DNA of 26,292 nucleotides from Planctomycetota bacterium (GTDB lineage: Bacteria > Planctomycetota > Phycisphaerae > SM23-33). Below the pieces are notes generated by a model. That model searched no databases. It saw only the letters and a list, made by a program, of their open reading frames with translations, and was not told where the DNA came from. The stretch is from contig QNCB01000002.1 in the NCBI GenBank assembly GCA_003644335.1, positions 1 to 26,292 of the forward strand, written 5' to 3'. Of this stretch, positions 17,445-26,292 are shown piece by piece (position 1 is the first letter of the stretch; each line of letters opens with the position of its first letter). Both the position numbers and the translations under genes were made by a program.

Positions 17445-18591
17445 GAGCTTTCCAATTGTCGATGGCCACGTCGAGTTCCGCTTTCAGTTTATCCCCCTTG
17501 TCCGAATGGACTTGGCGAATAAAGCTGACTTTACCTCGTAAATACTGCAAGAGCTCTTCAGGAGTCGTCATCCCAGCGCGTTCGTGCTGGGTTTCGATCC
17601 CGCTAACCATGCAGTTGTGAACAATAGCGCGGATACGTAAGTATTCGTTGTACTCGATGTTGGGTTTTTGGTTCATCACGATGCCGAGCATCTTCCTGCG
17701 GTAGAAGGCGCTCGCGATCCGAGTCTTAGCACGATTTATCTTGTAACCAGACGACTCGACAATCTGAGTTACGTCTTTGGCGATCTCCTTTTTCTCTGCT
17801 GCGGGAATGTCTTGTCCGCATGTGATGGTGAGGTCATCGGCGTACCTACTGTATCGCCAGTCCCACGGGGACTCTAGTCCTTCTCGCTTGTTCCGGTCGT
17901 TGAAATATTCGAGGATGCGCTGGTCGAATCGGTGGTTTGCTACGAGGTTGCAGATTGCTCCGGATGTAGGCGCACCTTGAGGAGTACCGTGAAAGAACTG
18001 TTGTCGCGGTGTTCCCCTGTATTTATCATCATCAATACCCTTGGAATTTTTAATGGGGACGGTCATGAGGTTCGCTAGAAGTCCGCTGACATGAAACGAG
18101 TACCCGATGGACTGGAAGTAGTGACGAATCCAAGCCCGTCGGGTACTAGGAAAGAAGTTCTTGAGGTCCATCTTGATGTAGACACCTTGCTTGGGGCACG
18201 TGTGCTGTTGGGGTGTCTGACCTTTGGGTGCAGTGTCGCAAATATCACAAGCGGGGATGTGCCGGGAAACTGCGTCTACAATGGAGCGACTGGGGCGGTA
18301 AGCAGTTACATGGTCTCCTAGTTGTTCCTGGAGGGGAAGCAGCAGCCGCGCGTGCAGGCGGTGTAAGAAGACTTTCATCAACGGAGAGGGTGCGTGAATG
18401 ATCCGTTTCTTCCCATTGCTTTTGGGAATGTGGAACACCTTGTATTGATCACTCTTATTTTGGAGGAGGTGCCACATGGTCTTGTTCCGGAATCCTATAA
18501 AGAACGCCAGGGTACAGTCGTCCAGGAGGAGGAATTCCGTATCCGGAACGGTGATTGTTTCGAACGTGCTCTCTGTGAATCCGTAGGTCAT
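17434..18591 (-). CDS. Retron-like reverse transcriptase
   Basis: 385 residues with a full set of bacterial RT blocks. KSNGKKRIIHAPSPLMKVF (57-75) is the fingers motif. YRPSRSIVDAV (98-108) follows. Motif A is IKMDLKNFFPS (Asp142). HGTPQGAPTSGAICNL (201-216) is the next block, and YSRYADD (247-253) holds Asp252 and Asp253. GYKINRAKTRI (282-292), MLGIVMNQKPNI (301-312) and LRGKVSFIRQVHSDKGDKL (351-369) follow. The last blocks resemble retron RTs, but the usual VTG is MLG and the NAxxH box is not intact. Residues 115-132 insert a C-x2-C...H-x-C segment that may bind zinc. There is no maturase, integrase or endonuclease domain, so a group II intron protein is unlikely. GGAGGAGG precedes an ATG overlapping the upstream TGA. 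The priming or template RNA is not visible beside the gene. Confidence 0.9.
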   Translation of the reverse strand: MTYGFTESTFETITVPDTEFLLLDDCTLAFFIGFRNKTMWHLLQNKSDQYKVFHIPKSNGKKRIIHAPSPLMKVFLHRLHARLLLPLQEQLGDHVTAYRPSRSIVDAVSRHIPACDICDTAPKGQTPQQHTCPKQGVYIKMDLKNFFPSTRRAWIRHYFQSIGYSFHVSGLLANLMTVPIKNSKGIDDDKYRGTPRQQFFHGTPQGAPTSGAICNLVANHRFDQRILEYFNDRNKREGLESPWDWRYSRYADDLTITCGQDIPAAEKKEIAKDVTQIVESSGYKINRAKTRIASAFYRRKMLGIVMNQKPNIEYNEYLRIRAIVHNCMVSGIETQHERAGMTTPEELLQYLRGKVSFIRQVHSDKGDKLKAELDVAIDNWKAHDK

Positions 18592-19232
18592 TCGATCTCG
18601 CCTCCTCCCTTTATCGAGGTCTCCACAACTTCGCGGAACTCCTCGTCTACGGGAAGGCGCGTGAGCTCGATGTTTCTACGACAGCGAGCTTGGCCGGGTG
18701 TGCATTTGTTGGCGTGATAGTCTGCGACGTGTTTACAGATCGCGCAGATGACTGGAATATCTTCCTTGGGAGTGTGTAGAAAAACTGTAGGCATCGGGAC
18801 ACTTAAGTTGTGGATGTCGGATACCGCGTGTGACAACGTATAAGCCAGCCGTACCTTGCGCGTGACAGGTTTCTTACTTTCAGGGTCGATTTCTTTATCA
18901 CGCGCAAGATACGTTGGAACTACGAGGAGCCATTCTCCTTCCTCAATTTCCTTGATTTCGGGAAGGTTCCCATCGGTGATACGCTGCCACTTCAGGGCGT
19001 CGTTGTCACGTTTCAGACCGATTTTACGCTGCGACTCGAAACGGATACGGTTGAGCGACTTCTTAATGACGTCGTCAACCTTCAAAATCAAGCTGTACCG
19101 AAACAAGCTTGTTGCTAGTTTTCGGTGAGTTTTGGGAATTAGGTAGAAACGGTCGAAAGGGAAGTACTCAAAAGTCTGCGTACCTCCGTCCAACCGCAAC
19201 TGCTTCAGTTTGACGCAGTATATTTCGGCCAT
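18588..19232 (-). CDS. Unknown RT-operon protein with C-terminal zinc-finger-like motif
   Basis: 214 residues, directly upstream of the RT gene, with the stop overlapping its start (ATGA). AAGGA lies 7 nt before the ATG at 19232. The N-terminal two thirds are mixed alpha/beta and basic (RKLATSLFRYSLILKVDDVI, ESQRKIGLKRDNDALKWQRI), with an acidic patch after it. Near the C-terminus C-x2-C-x-H-x4-H-x3-C-x6-C (starting at CAICKH) is a plausible zinc-binding site of the compact 'CxxC-H-H-C-C' type found in several phage proteins. No family was recognised. The neighbours are the VWA gene (17 nt upstream) and the RT. A nucleic-acid-binding accessory to the RT is a reasonable but untested guess. Confidence 0.55.
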   Translation of the reverse strand: MAEIYCVKLKQLRLDGGTQTFEYFPFDRFYLIPKTHRKLATSLFRYSLILKVDDVIKKSLNRIRFESQRKIGLKRDNDALKWQRITDGNLPEIKEIEEGEWLLVVPTYLARDKEIDPESKKPVTRKVRLAYTLSHAVSDIHNLSVPMPTVFLHTPKEDIPVICAICKHVADYHANKCTPGQARCRRNIELTRLPVDEEFREVVETSIKGGGEIE

Positions 19233-19249
19233 GGTTGTGTCCTTGTGGT

Positions 19250-20872
<1,623 letters not shown>

Positions 20873-20878
<6 letters not shown>

Positions 20879-20901
20879 TCCGTTGCCTCCTAACGTATAA
20901 T
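20873..20901 (+). promoter_or_regulatory. Candidate sigma70-type promoter
   Basis: A perfect TATAAT (20896-20901) lies 17 nt after TTGCAT (20873-20878), which matches the first half of a -35 box. Transcription would start near 20908, about 30 nt before the ATG at 20940. It faces away from the VWA gene and is the only good promoter-like element in the divergent gap 20879-20939. The gap also holds the AGGAGG of the VWA gene on the other strand and GAGGGA for the plus-strand gene. Confidence 0.4.
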
Positions 20902-20939
20902 TGGTTGTGTTTCACTACCCCAGAGGTTGAGGGACAGAT

Positions 20940-21947
20940 ATGACAACTATTCCGTATGACCAAACATGTGATCCTGGATACTCGCATCTTCGAGTGGTGC
21001 TGGACCGCTTCCCTGAGCTCAAGGAAGTGGCCAAGACCGCCAACATCGATGACAACGAGTTTTCGAATCTTCCGGACGACTCTTTTGCATGGCCTGGAAA
21101 GCGTCGTTATCCTCTCCACACGCGAGAACACACTGCACTCTCTTTAGGTTATCGTAAGTTGGCAGGCGCGGTGCCAACTGAGGTAGACCAGATGTTGGAG
21201 AAGGCAGCGTCCGTGTATGAGATCGATCCCTCGATCTTTGAGGTCTCCGAGGCTGAAAAAACAGCGTCGGAGGAACGTTACGTTTTCCCAGAAAAACAGC
21301 GATTCCTGGTGAAAACAGCTGAGGATGTGAAGCTTGCGGAGCAACGCATCCGGGAAGTATACCCCCAGCTCACTGTTGAAGATCGTGCTGAAGGTTTGTT
21401 CAATCTCTGCAAGTTCGCAGAGGAATTGGGTGTTACACTATCTCCTTCTACCGAGAAACTAGCGGGATTTACGCTGACCAGTACTCGAAAGCTCAAGGAC
21501 TGGTTGGAGGCGCGTCAAGAGGTTACTCGAGGTCGAGTTTACGGAGACGCGTTTGCCAAGTTGGCTGAATCCCTGGAGGGTGTCGCTCCTGAAATTCATG
21601 ATCGGACGTTCCAGGTTGAATTGGCTTCCGCGATTCACGAGCTTGACAAGGAGGCAGGGATTACCAATCTCTATGGGCGTAAGCTCCCTGATCCTATCCA
21701 GACGGTATTCAATTCGGAGAAGCTAGCAGCGAATACTTTGGAGTTCGGTACCGGTATGATGCTGGATAAGAACAAGCTCGCGGCTCTTCCTCTTTCATTT
21801 TGGAAGGACCTCTTGGGGGACAGCATAGCAGCTGAAATTTCCAGTGATGGTGAAACCGTCAATCCTGAGGCTCTGATGCAGCTGCTCCCCACGTTACCCG
21901 CTGACGTCAAAGCCATCGCACAGAAGCAACTAGCGTCGTACGTATGA
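20940..21947 (+). CDS. Hypothetical phage protein, possible virion/head-associated
   Basis: 335 residues, with GAGGGA five nt before the ATG. The segment FAWPGKRRYPLHTREHTALS (49-68) resembles a short 'FA-P-KRYP-(I/L)-x-T-x-x-H' motif that occurs in several phage head and protease-linked proteins. The remainder is mostly helical and charged with no catalytic signature. It contains LEARQEVTRGRVYGDAFAKLAES and ends in a helical ALMQLLPTLPADVKAIAQKQL. It lies behind the candidate promoter and is coupled to the next gene by an ATGA overlap. Codon use is like the structural genes and unlike the G/C-ending genes on either side. Function unknown; a scaffold- or head-associated role is a guess from the motif and from proximity to the terminase gene. 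Confidence 0.6.
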   Translation: MTTIPYDQTCDPGYSHLRVVLDRFPELKEVAKTANIDDNEFSNLPDDSFAWPGKRRYPLHTREHTALSLGYRKLAGAVPTEVDQMLEKAASVYEIDPSIFEVSEAEKTASEERYVFPEKQRFLVKTAEDVKLAEQRIREVYPQLTVEDRAEGLFNLCKFAEELGVTLSPSTEKLAGFTLTSTRKLKDWLEARQEVTRGRVYGDAFAKLAESLEGVAPEIHDRTFQVELASAIHELDKEAGITNLYGRKLPDPIQTVFNSEKLAANTLEFGTGMMLDKNKLAALPLSFWKDLLGDSIAAEISSDGETVNPEALMQLLPTLPADVKAIAQKQLASYV

Positions 21948-22690
21948 TTGAAGCTTTGGAAAAACTGGGGAGTAGCATCTCAGCTATCCCTGAGTCCCTT
22001 CCTGAAACGTCCCGAATTCGTTCTATAGAGTTTCTAAAGAACGCGGACGATAGTCGGTGTGCTGCGGTATTGTACGCGGCTGCGCGGAACGCTTACAGTT
22101 TGGGTTTGCTGTCCTGGGAACCTGAAACTATCTGGCTTACGATGGAAAAGGATGGCATTGACCTGGGACTTGTGAGTCGAGACAAGTTGCTGGCAGTTAA
22201 CGCTCTCATTGTTAATCCGCAATTCTATTGGGACCACCTCGTATTTGAGAACACAGTGCACGCGTTCGTGGGGAACATCAGCAATCCTGACGTAATACAG
22301 GAGTGCCATCCCTCGGAGATGGCATGGACTGTGTACGAGGCTGACGTAGTACGAGGGATGGACCCAGAAGGCAAGGGCGATGCCGAGTTTGATGAGGATG
22401 TGCAGCAGTACATCGCTGTTTGCCTGAAGCGAGCAGGCTTCATTTGCGCGCCAGTAAACCTGGAATTCGCGGAGGATAACCTCGTAGAGCTCCAGCCAGA
22501 TGAGTCAAAAAATTTACGAAAAGAAGTTCAAGATGCTTGGGCGAAGTTGGATAAGGGGGCCCTCCGGAATACCCAGTTCGCGGAGGACCCCCTCGGAGTG
22601 AACTTGTCTCGGCTCGCAGGAACCTACGTTTACGTAGAGGACCTCGCGAAATCCATGGGACAGGACTTCCTGGAGCTCAAGGGAGTTTGA
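21944..22690 (+). CDS. Hypothetical phage protein
   Basis: 248 residues. The ATG overlaps the previous TGA and there is no separate ribosome-binding site, so it is probably translated by coupling. It is mostly helical with an acidic C-terminal half. Notable segments are SRCAAVLYAAARNAYSLGLL, NPQFYWDHLVFENTVHAFVG and HPSEMAWTVYEADVVRGMDP. These resemble helical phage proteins of unknown function. No catalytic pattern, signal peptide or membrane segment was seen. Its 3' end overlaps the convergent 128-residue gene by 14 nt. It is probably a partner of the upstream 335-residue product. Confidence 0.57.
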   Translation: MIEALEKLGSSISAIPESLPETSRIRSIEFLKNADDSRCAAVLYAAARNAYSLGLLSWEPETIWLTMEKDGIDLGLVSRDKLLAVNALIVNPQFYWDHLVFENTVHAFVGNISNPDVIQECHPSEMAWTVYEADVVRGMDPEGKGDAEFDEDVQQYIAVCLKRAGFICAPVNLEFAEDNLVELQPDESKNLRKEVQDAWAKLDKGALRNTQFAEDPLGVNLSRLAGTYVYVEDLAKSMGQDFLELKGV

Positions 22691-23063
22691 ACTCTGGAGT
22701 GATTTCCAGCCCCATGTCCGGCAGGCTGCGACGTCCTCTATCCGTTAGGATGTTCAGGTCTACCCAAGCGTCGGTCTCCTGCAGAGCCCGAGACAAGTCT
22801 GCGAGGTAGTCGTTGCAATTCAGCTTCTGCGCGAGCGGACGCAACGCGCGCTGAACGTAGATGCGTTCATAGACCGGCAGGATGAGGAGGAGCGTGATGA
22901 GTTCGTACATCACGTCCTCCACGGGGGGCGCCTTCTCGAACACGTCCTTGAGGGCGGTGAGGCATTGCATGCGACGTTTTATCAGCTGGGTTTCGGCTTT
23001 TACGGGATCGTCAGCGTAGTCCGCGTGACTGAGGACCCCCGCGAGTTCCAGTAGTCGTGACAT
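22677..23063 (-). CDS. Small partner protein of the MoxR ATPase
   Basis: 128 residues, all-helical by appearance (ELITLLLILPVYERIYVQRALRPLA in the centre, YLADLSRALQE after it), with a Pro-rich end. Its ATG lies one nucleotide after the MoxR stop (TGATATG), so it is co-translated. The codons are strongly G/C-ending like those of the ATPase and the VWA gene. No family was recognised. The likely role is an adaptor or regulatory subunit of the AAA+/VWA machine; this rests only on coupling and shared codon use. The 3' end overlaps the convergent gene by 14 nt. Confidence 0.6.
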   Translation of the reverse strand: MSRLLELAGVLSHADYADDPVKAETQLIKRRMQCLTALKDVFEKAPPVEDVMYELITLLLILPVYERIYVQRALRPLAQKLNCNDYLADLSRALQETDAWVDLNILTDRGRRSLPDMGLEITPEFKLP

Positions 23064-23064
23064 A

Positions 23065-24315
23065 TCAGCTCCCCCTCAAGGCGCGCTCGACTTCCGTCTG
23101 GGCGTCGTCCAAGCTCGTGTGGATTTTGATCCAGCTCTTGTGTGTCTGGACGTGCCGCATCAGATCGAAGAGGTAGTCCTTGGCGTTCGCCTCGTCGGCG
23201 TACTTCTTGAGCTGCGAAAGGACGCTGACGCGCATCTCATTCGGCAGATCTTCGAGGTACATGACGAAGTTCCCTGCCGTGACCTCGACGTCGGGTTGCA
23301 GGCTGAACATGTAGGTGAGGACGTTGACGTTGAGTTCGGTGATCTTTTCCTGCTCGGACTTGTTGAGGAGGAGCCGCACCGGCTTCCGCGCCATCTTCTT
23401 GTAGTTCAGCACCACGTCCTCCGCCCGGACGGCCGTGCGGTTGTCTTTGAGGTGCTCGACGAGCTGGGTACCCATGTGGATACCGACCGAGGCCGCGAAA
23501 CGGCAGAGTGCGAACTCGTTGTCCAGCGGCTTGTTCATCTTCTCGAGCATGTAAGCATCGAGAGAGATGGTTTGCACCGTGGCCGGACACATGTACTGCT
23601 TGCCCTCTCCCTGCGCCTTCTTGTCGTACAGGTTCTTGGGGTACTGTACGATGAAGTCCAGGACGCCTTCGTGGCACGGACGGCTTTTGCCGTCGTCGAA
23701 GCACTGCCGGTCGCTCATGTGGAACTGATCGCTCGAAGCGTGCGCGACCCAGTCCTTGAACGACTCTAGCGCGAAAAACCACTTCAGACGGCGGCGAAGT
23801 GCAGCGTTGTTTTCGATCTGCGTGACAGCGTACTGCGCCGTTGCCGGGTTCATCAACGCGATGACGATGGCCTCGTCCGGGAGGACGTAGTTGAACATTC
23901 TCCGGTCTTCGATGAGCGAGAAGAACATGGCGATGCTGTGCTGGAGACCCTGGTTGATCTCCTCGAACAGCATGATGGACTTCTCGCCTTTCTTGGGGAA
24001 CACCGACGGAACAAGAAGATCGAAGTAGCCTTCGGGCGAATCCTTGGTGCTCGGGATGCCGGTGCCCACGAGGCCGTAATGCGCGGTGCGGATGTCGTAG
24101 ATGCTCGCGCCCTCTTCGCGGGCGATCTCCGCGATGATCTGGGACTTTCCGATGCCCGCTTCTCCGACGATGCAGATGGCGCCGCGGTGTTGTCGGGTCT
24201 TCCAGGTGAGCAGAATCTGGTCCTTGATCTCCGCGATGGTGGCGCGCGGGATGTCGTACTTGTCCGCGTAATGAAGTTTCTTACCTGCTTCTTCTTCTTG
24301 CCTGCCTCTTGCCAT
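23065..24315 (-). CDS. MoxR-family AAA+ ATPase
   Basis: 416 residues. Walker A is GEAGIGKS (51-58) and Walker B is IMLFEEIN (114-121), the 'EIN' ending being typical of MoxR/RavA/NorQ ATPases. Sensor 1 Asn156 lies in IALMNPA, and an arginine-finger-like RRR (174-176) is in NNAALRRRLKWF. A helical lid and a ~150-residue C-terminal domain follow. MoxR ATPases form hexamers and act with VWA-domain partners as ATP-driven remodelling or metal-insertion chaperones (as in RavA-ViaA, NorQ-NorD, CbbQ-CbbO). Here the VWA protein encoded at 19250-20878 is the obvious partner. GAGAGG precedes the ATG. Third codon positions are almost all G or C after the first ~15 codons, unlike the adjacent terminase gene. 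Confidence 0.88.
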   Translation of the reverse strand: MARGRQEEEAGKKLHYADKYDIPRATIAEIKDQILLTWKTRQHRGAICIVGEAGIGKSQIIAEIAREEGASIYDIRTAHYGLVGTGIPSTKDSPEGYFDLLVPSVFPKKGEKSIMLFEEINQGLQHSIAMFFSLIEDRRMFNYVLPDEAIVIALMNPATAQYAVTQIENNAALRRRLKWFFALESFKDWVAHASSDQFHMSDRQCFDDGKSRPCHEGVLDFIVQYPKNLYDKKAQGEGKQYMCPATVQTISLDAYMLEKMNKPLDNEFALCRFAASVGIHMGTQLVEHLKDNRTAVRAEDVVLNYKKMARKPVRLLLNKSEQEKITELNVNVLTYMFSLQPDVEVTAGNFVMYLEDLPNEMRVSVLSQLKKYADEANAKDYLFDLMRHVQTHKSWIKIHTSLDDAQTEVERALRGS

Positions 24316-24335
24316 GCTGGTAACCTCTCTTTGTT

Positions 24336-25934
24336 ATGAGCAACTCCCGCTCTACATCATTATCCGTCGTCGCTGAAGCCTGGATTCAGCTTGACGGAAA
24401 GGATTTTCGGTTAACGGACTGGCCGATGCACCGCGCCTTCTACGACGGGCGTTATCGACGAACTTTGTTTAAAACTGCGCGCCAGGTCGCGAAGTCTACT
24501 ACGTTAGCGAATTTCTCCATCATCGAGTGCAGTCTTATACCACACTTCTCCACCATGTTTGTTAGCCCTTCCAAAGAGCAGACAACGCGATTTTCGAATA
24601 CTCGTATCGGAAAGACTATGCGGTACTCTCCGATCATTAACGAACAGTTCTTACGTACAGATCTTGCAGACCGTGTTTTCCATAAACAGTTTACGAATGG
24701 TAGCGAGATGCTCTTTACCTACGGTTGTGATGATGCTGAGCGTTTACGTGGCCCGTCTACTGACCGCAATATGTATGACGAGGTTCAGGATATTCTTTAC
24801 GACCCGGTCATCACAGTGGGTAATGAGACTATGGCCGAATCGGATTACGCTTTTGAGACTTACGCTGGAACTCCTAAGACGATGGAGAATACCATCCAAT
24901 ATCTCTGGGAGCTCAGTACCCGGAGTGAGTGGGTAATGAAGTGCGACGGGTGTGGTAGTCACGTTTTTGTGGATAGTGAAAAGTGCCTAGGTAAGTATGG
25001 ACCAGTTTGTCCGAAGTGTAAGCACTACTTGAATCCGTTTACAGGTCAGTGGATCGACATGGTTCCCAGTAAGAAATTGCAGGGATTTCACATCAGTCAA
25101 CCGATGATGCCCCGTAACGTTCCCTTAGCTATGCGTTCCGCTGGTAGGTCGAGTGCTGAGGTTAAACAGGCAGAGTTGCGCTGGGAGCGTATCCTGCAGA
25201 AGTTTGAAGAGACGCCCCTATCTACTTTCCGTAATGAGGTTCTGGGCGTCTCAGATGAGATTGGTAGTCGGCTCTTGTCGCAGGAGGAGCTCGAGTCGCT
25301 TTGTACGGGGGATCCTCTGCAACAGTTCCCAGATCGTAAAGCCCTTCAAGGAATTACGCAGATTGTCGCCGGAGCTGACTGGTCGGGGGGCGGCACGACA
25401 GGCGTCTCACGTACTGTTCTTTGGATCTGGGGTTGGCGTCCGGTTGACCAGAAACTCATAACCTTGTTTTACAAGGTATACCCTGGTACTAACCCGGTGA
25501 CTGCCGTAGAAGAAATCGCGCTGGTCTGTAAGCAGTATCAAGTGTCGATGTTCTGTGGAGATGCTGGAGAGGGCGCGCTGGCTAACGACCTCATGCGTAC
25601 TCATCTCGGGCATCACCGGGTAATCCAAGTGCAGTATGGGATGCAGGCTAAGGCACTTAAGTTCAATCAGGTAGACCGTTATACGGGTGATCGTACCACC
25701 CTGATCGATAATTACTTCATGATGCTGAAGCAAAAGAAAATAGAGTTTGGTCCCCTGGCGGAGATGCGTGTTGCTATCAACGACATCCTTAACGAGTACG
25801 AAGACGTTACACACACGGACCGAAAGGTGTGGCGCCACTCCCCGCAGAAGCCCGATGACTGTTTGCATGCGGGCCTCTTTGGGTGGTTGGCGTGGAAGAT
25901 AATCAATAAAGACTTCAAATTCTGGCAAGAGTAG
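24336..25934 (+). CDS. Terminase large subunit (packaging ATPase/nuclease)
   Basis: 532 residues. It cuts concatemeric DNA and drives it into the prohead. The ATPase domain has ARQVAKST (48-55, a Walker A variant of the phage type) and NMYDEVQDI (Walker B Asp148, Glu149). A four-Cys insertion follows (C203, C206, C225, C228), a likely zinc ribbon, as seen in some terminases. The RNase H-like nuclease domain begins at GADWSGGG (Asp348), with GDAGEG (Asp409) and PDDCLHAGLFGW (Asp507/Asp508) completing the acidic triad. No small subunit gene is recognisable beside it. The start is 20 nt from the divergent ATPase gene with no clear ribosome-binding site; no better start was found in frame. It is followed directly by the structured RNA region. 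Confidence 0.92.
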   Translation: MSNSRSTSLSVVAEAWIQLDGKDFRLTDWPMHRAFYDGRYRRTLFKTARQVAKSTTLANFSIIECSLIPHFSTMFVSPSKEQTTRFSNTRIGKTMRYSPIINEQFLRTDLADRVFHKQFTNGSEMLFTYGCDDAERLRGPSTDRNMYDEVQDILYDPVITVGNETMAESDYAFETYAGTPKTMENTIQYLWELSTRSEWVMKCDGCGSHVFVDSEKCLGKYGPVCPKCKHYLNPFTGQWIDMVPSKKLQGFHISQPMMPRNVPLAMRSAGRSSAEVKQAELRWERILQKFEETPLSTFRNEVLGVSDEIGSRLLSQEELESLCTGDPLQQFPDRKALQGITQIVAGADWSGGGTTGVSRTVLWIWGWRPVDQKLITLFYKVYPGTNPVTAVEEIALVCKQYQVSMFCGDAGEGALANDLMRTHLGHHRVIQVQYGMQAKALKFNQVDRYTGDRTTLIDNYFMMLKQKKIEFGPLAEMRVAINDILNEYEDVTHTDRKVWRHSPQKPDDCLHAGLFGWLAWKIINKDFKFWQE

Positions 25935-26292
25935 TGCTGCTATCCTTTCGCTGGGCGCTTACCAGCAGAGAGTGCCTCGTGTATGTAACACGAAACTCTC
26001 CGGCGTGTAGCACGCCGTAGGAGTGGGTTCTCCTTCCAGCACTGAAAAAGGTACTGCTGTGAGTCCCTGTAGCCCGGCCCTAGCCGAGGTTGATGTACAA
26101 GGTCCGATGAGTACATCATCCTCAGAGAGGGCTCGGGCTACCAGTGGATCTCAGGTATTGCTAGCGTAATGGAGTCACTTCCTCCGCTGCATGTCTCGAG
26201 CCGCGTGACAACGTAGTTGTAACGCGCCGAGCATGTCGGCGGAGGTATGTGAAGCCATTTGCCAAGCCAGCCGCAGTCGTTACCTGTTGGGA
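25935..26292 (+). ncRNA. Large structured noncoding RNA candidate, 3' end beyond window
   Basis: No ORF of useful length lies in this 358-nt stretch, yet it is full of long paired segments. AGTGCTG (25933-25939) can close on CAGCACT (26037-26043). GAGAGT/ACTCTC plus TCGTGT/ACACGA form a hairpin at 25968-26000. CGGCGTG/CACGCCG forms one at 26001-26017, and AGGAG/CTCCT one at 26019-26034. A ~25-bp arm at 26069-26141 pairs GTAGCCCG/CGGGCTAC, GCCCT/AGGGC, GAGG/CCTC and TGATGTAC/GTACATCA, with a 12-nt loop. GTGAGTCC (26059-26066) can enclose it with GGAGTCAC (26171-26178). A ~27-bp arm at 26181-26245 includes CCTCCGC/GCGGAGG, CATG/CATG, CTCG/CGAG, CGCGT/ACGCG and ACAAC/GTTGT. G-T pairs (e.g. 26160-26167, 26188-26238) favour the plus strand. 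No tRNA, tmRNA or intron core was recognised. Confidence 0.72.

Noticed and set aside
16077..18591. Diversity-generating retroelement, with the tail fibre as target.
   Set aside because: I saw no near-identical template/variable repeat pair with adenine-specific differences, the fibre C-terminus is not a C-type-lectin-like variable region, and the RT blocks look retron-like. A self-alignment of the whole genome would settle it.
17434..18591. Group II intron-encoded protein.
   Set aside because: No maturase or endonuclease domain follows the RT, the frame is tightly coupled to neighbours on both sides, and no intron domain V-like hairpin was seen.
22672..22700. GAGTTTGAACTC palindrome at the convergent overlap as a bidirectional terminator.
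   Set aside because: The stem is only 4-5 bp, the loop is tiny and there is no T-run on either strand.
23119..23769. Plus-strand frame of 216 codons opposite the MoxR gene.
   Set aside because: Antisense shadow caused by G/C-ending codons; the composition is Val/Leu/Glu/His-rich without a domain pattern.
25935..26045. tRNA gene closed by AGTGCTG/CAGCACT.
   Set aside because: The enclosed 97 nt lack a T-loop TTC-R-A, a D-arm and an anticodon arm of the right size.
25990..26112. Hammerhead-ribozyme-like pieces (CGAAAC near 25991 and CCGATGAG near 26104) in the structured RNA.
   Set aside because: The core would need CTGATGA, not CCGATGA. In the only topology that fits the order, the cleavage-site triplet would end in G, and the two pieces belong to separate long hairpins.

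Overview
This window is part of the genome of a tailed double-stranded DNA phage, most likely a myovirus with a large genome. The evidence is a baseplate module (gp25-like and J/gp6-like proteins), a long tail fibre, a large terminase subunit and virion-type hypothetical genes, packed almost without gaps. There are no tRNA, rRNA, IS or integrase genes. I cannot name the host. The phage carries an adenosylcobalamin-dependent ribonucleotide reductase, which suggests a host or habitat where cobalamin is available. Overall base composition looks near 50% G+C, with clear local deviations.

Layout. (1) 1-10041, plus strand: a partial unknown gene, gp25-like protein, J-like baseplate wedge protein, a 1043-residue baseplate/tail protein, a small virion protein and a 1017-residue tail fibre. 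(2) 10046-13968, minus strand, transcribed leftward: RuvC-like resolvase, class II ribonucleotide reductase, a 71-residue zinc-ribbon protein and an Ala-rich protein. (3) 14013-16080, plus strand: three tandem genes, at least two of them paralogous, the last with a coiled-coil hairpin. (4) 16077-20878, minus strand: an operon of a metallopeptidase-like/VWA protein, a zinc-finger protein, a retron-like reverse transcriptase and a protein with two four-cysteine clusters, with very short or overlapping junctions. (5) 20940-22690, plus strand: two phage hypothetical genes behind a good sigma70-type -10 element. (6) 22677-24315, minus strand: a MoxR-type AAA+ ATPase and a small partner. (7) 24336-25934, plus strand: terminase large subunit. 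(8) 25935-26292: a gene-free stretch that folds into a series of long, imperfect, compensated hairpins. It is best explained as a large structured noncoding RNA, probably continuing past the window edge.

How the parts fit. Block 1 builds the baseplate and host-recognition fibre. Block 2 supplies dNTPs and resolves DNA junctions for replication and packaging. The MoxR ATPase and the VWA protein look like the two halves of an ATP-driven remodelling machine. With the 128-residue partner they share a G+C-rich codon use that their neighbours lack. The two most unusual items are the reverse-transcriptase cassette, which has two cysteine-rich partners and no visible retron RNA or DGR repeat beside it, and the large structured RNA after the terminase gene. 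A functional link between those two is possible but untested.
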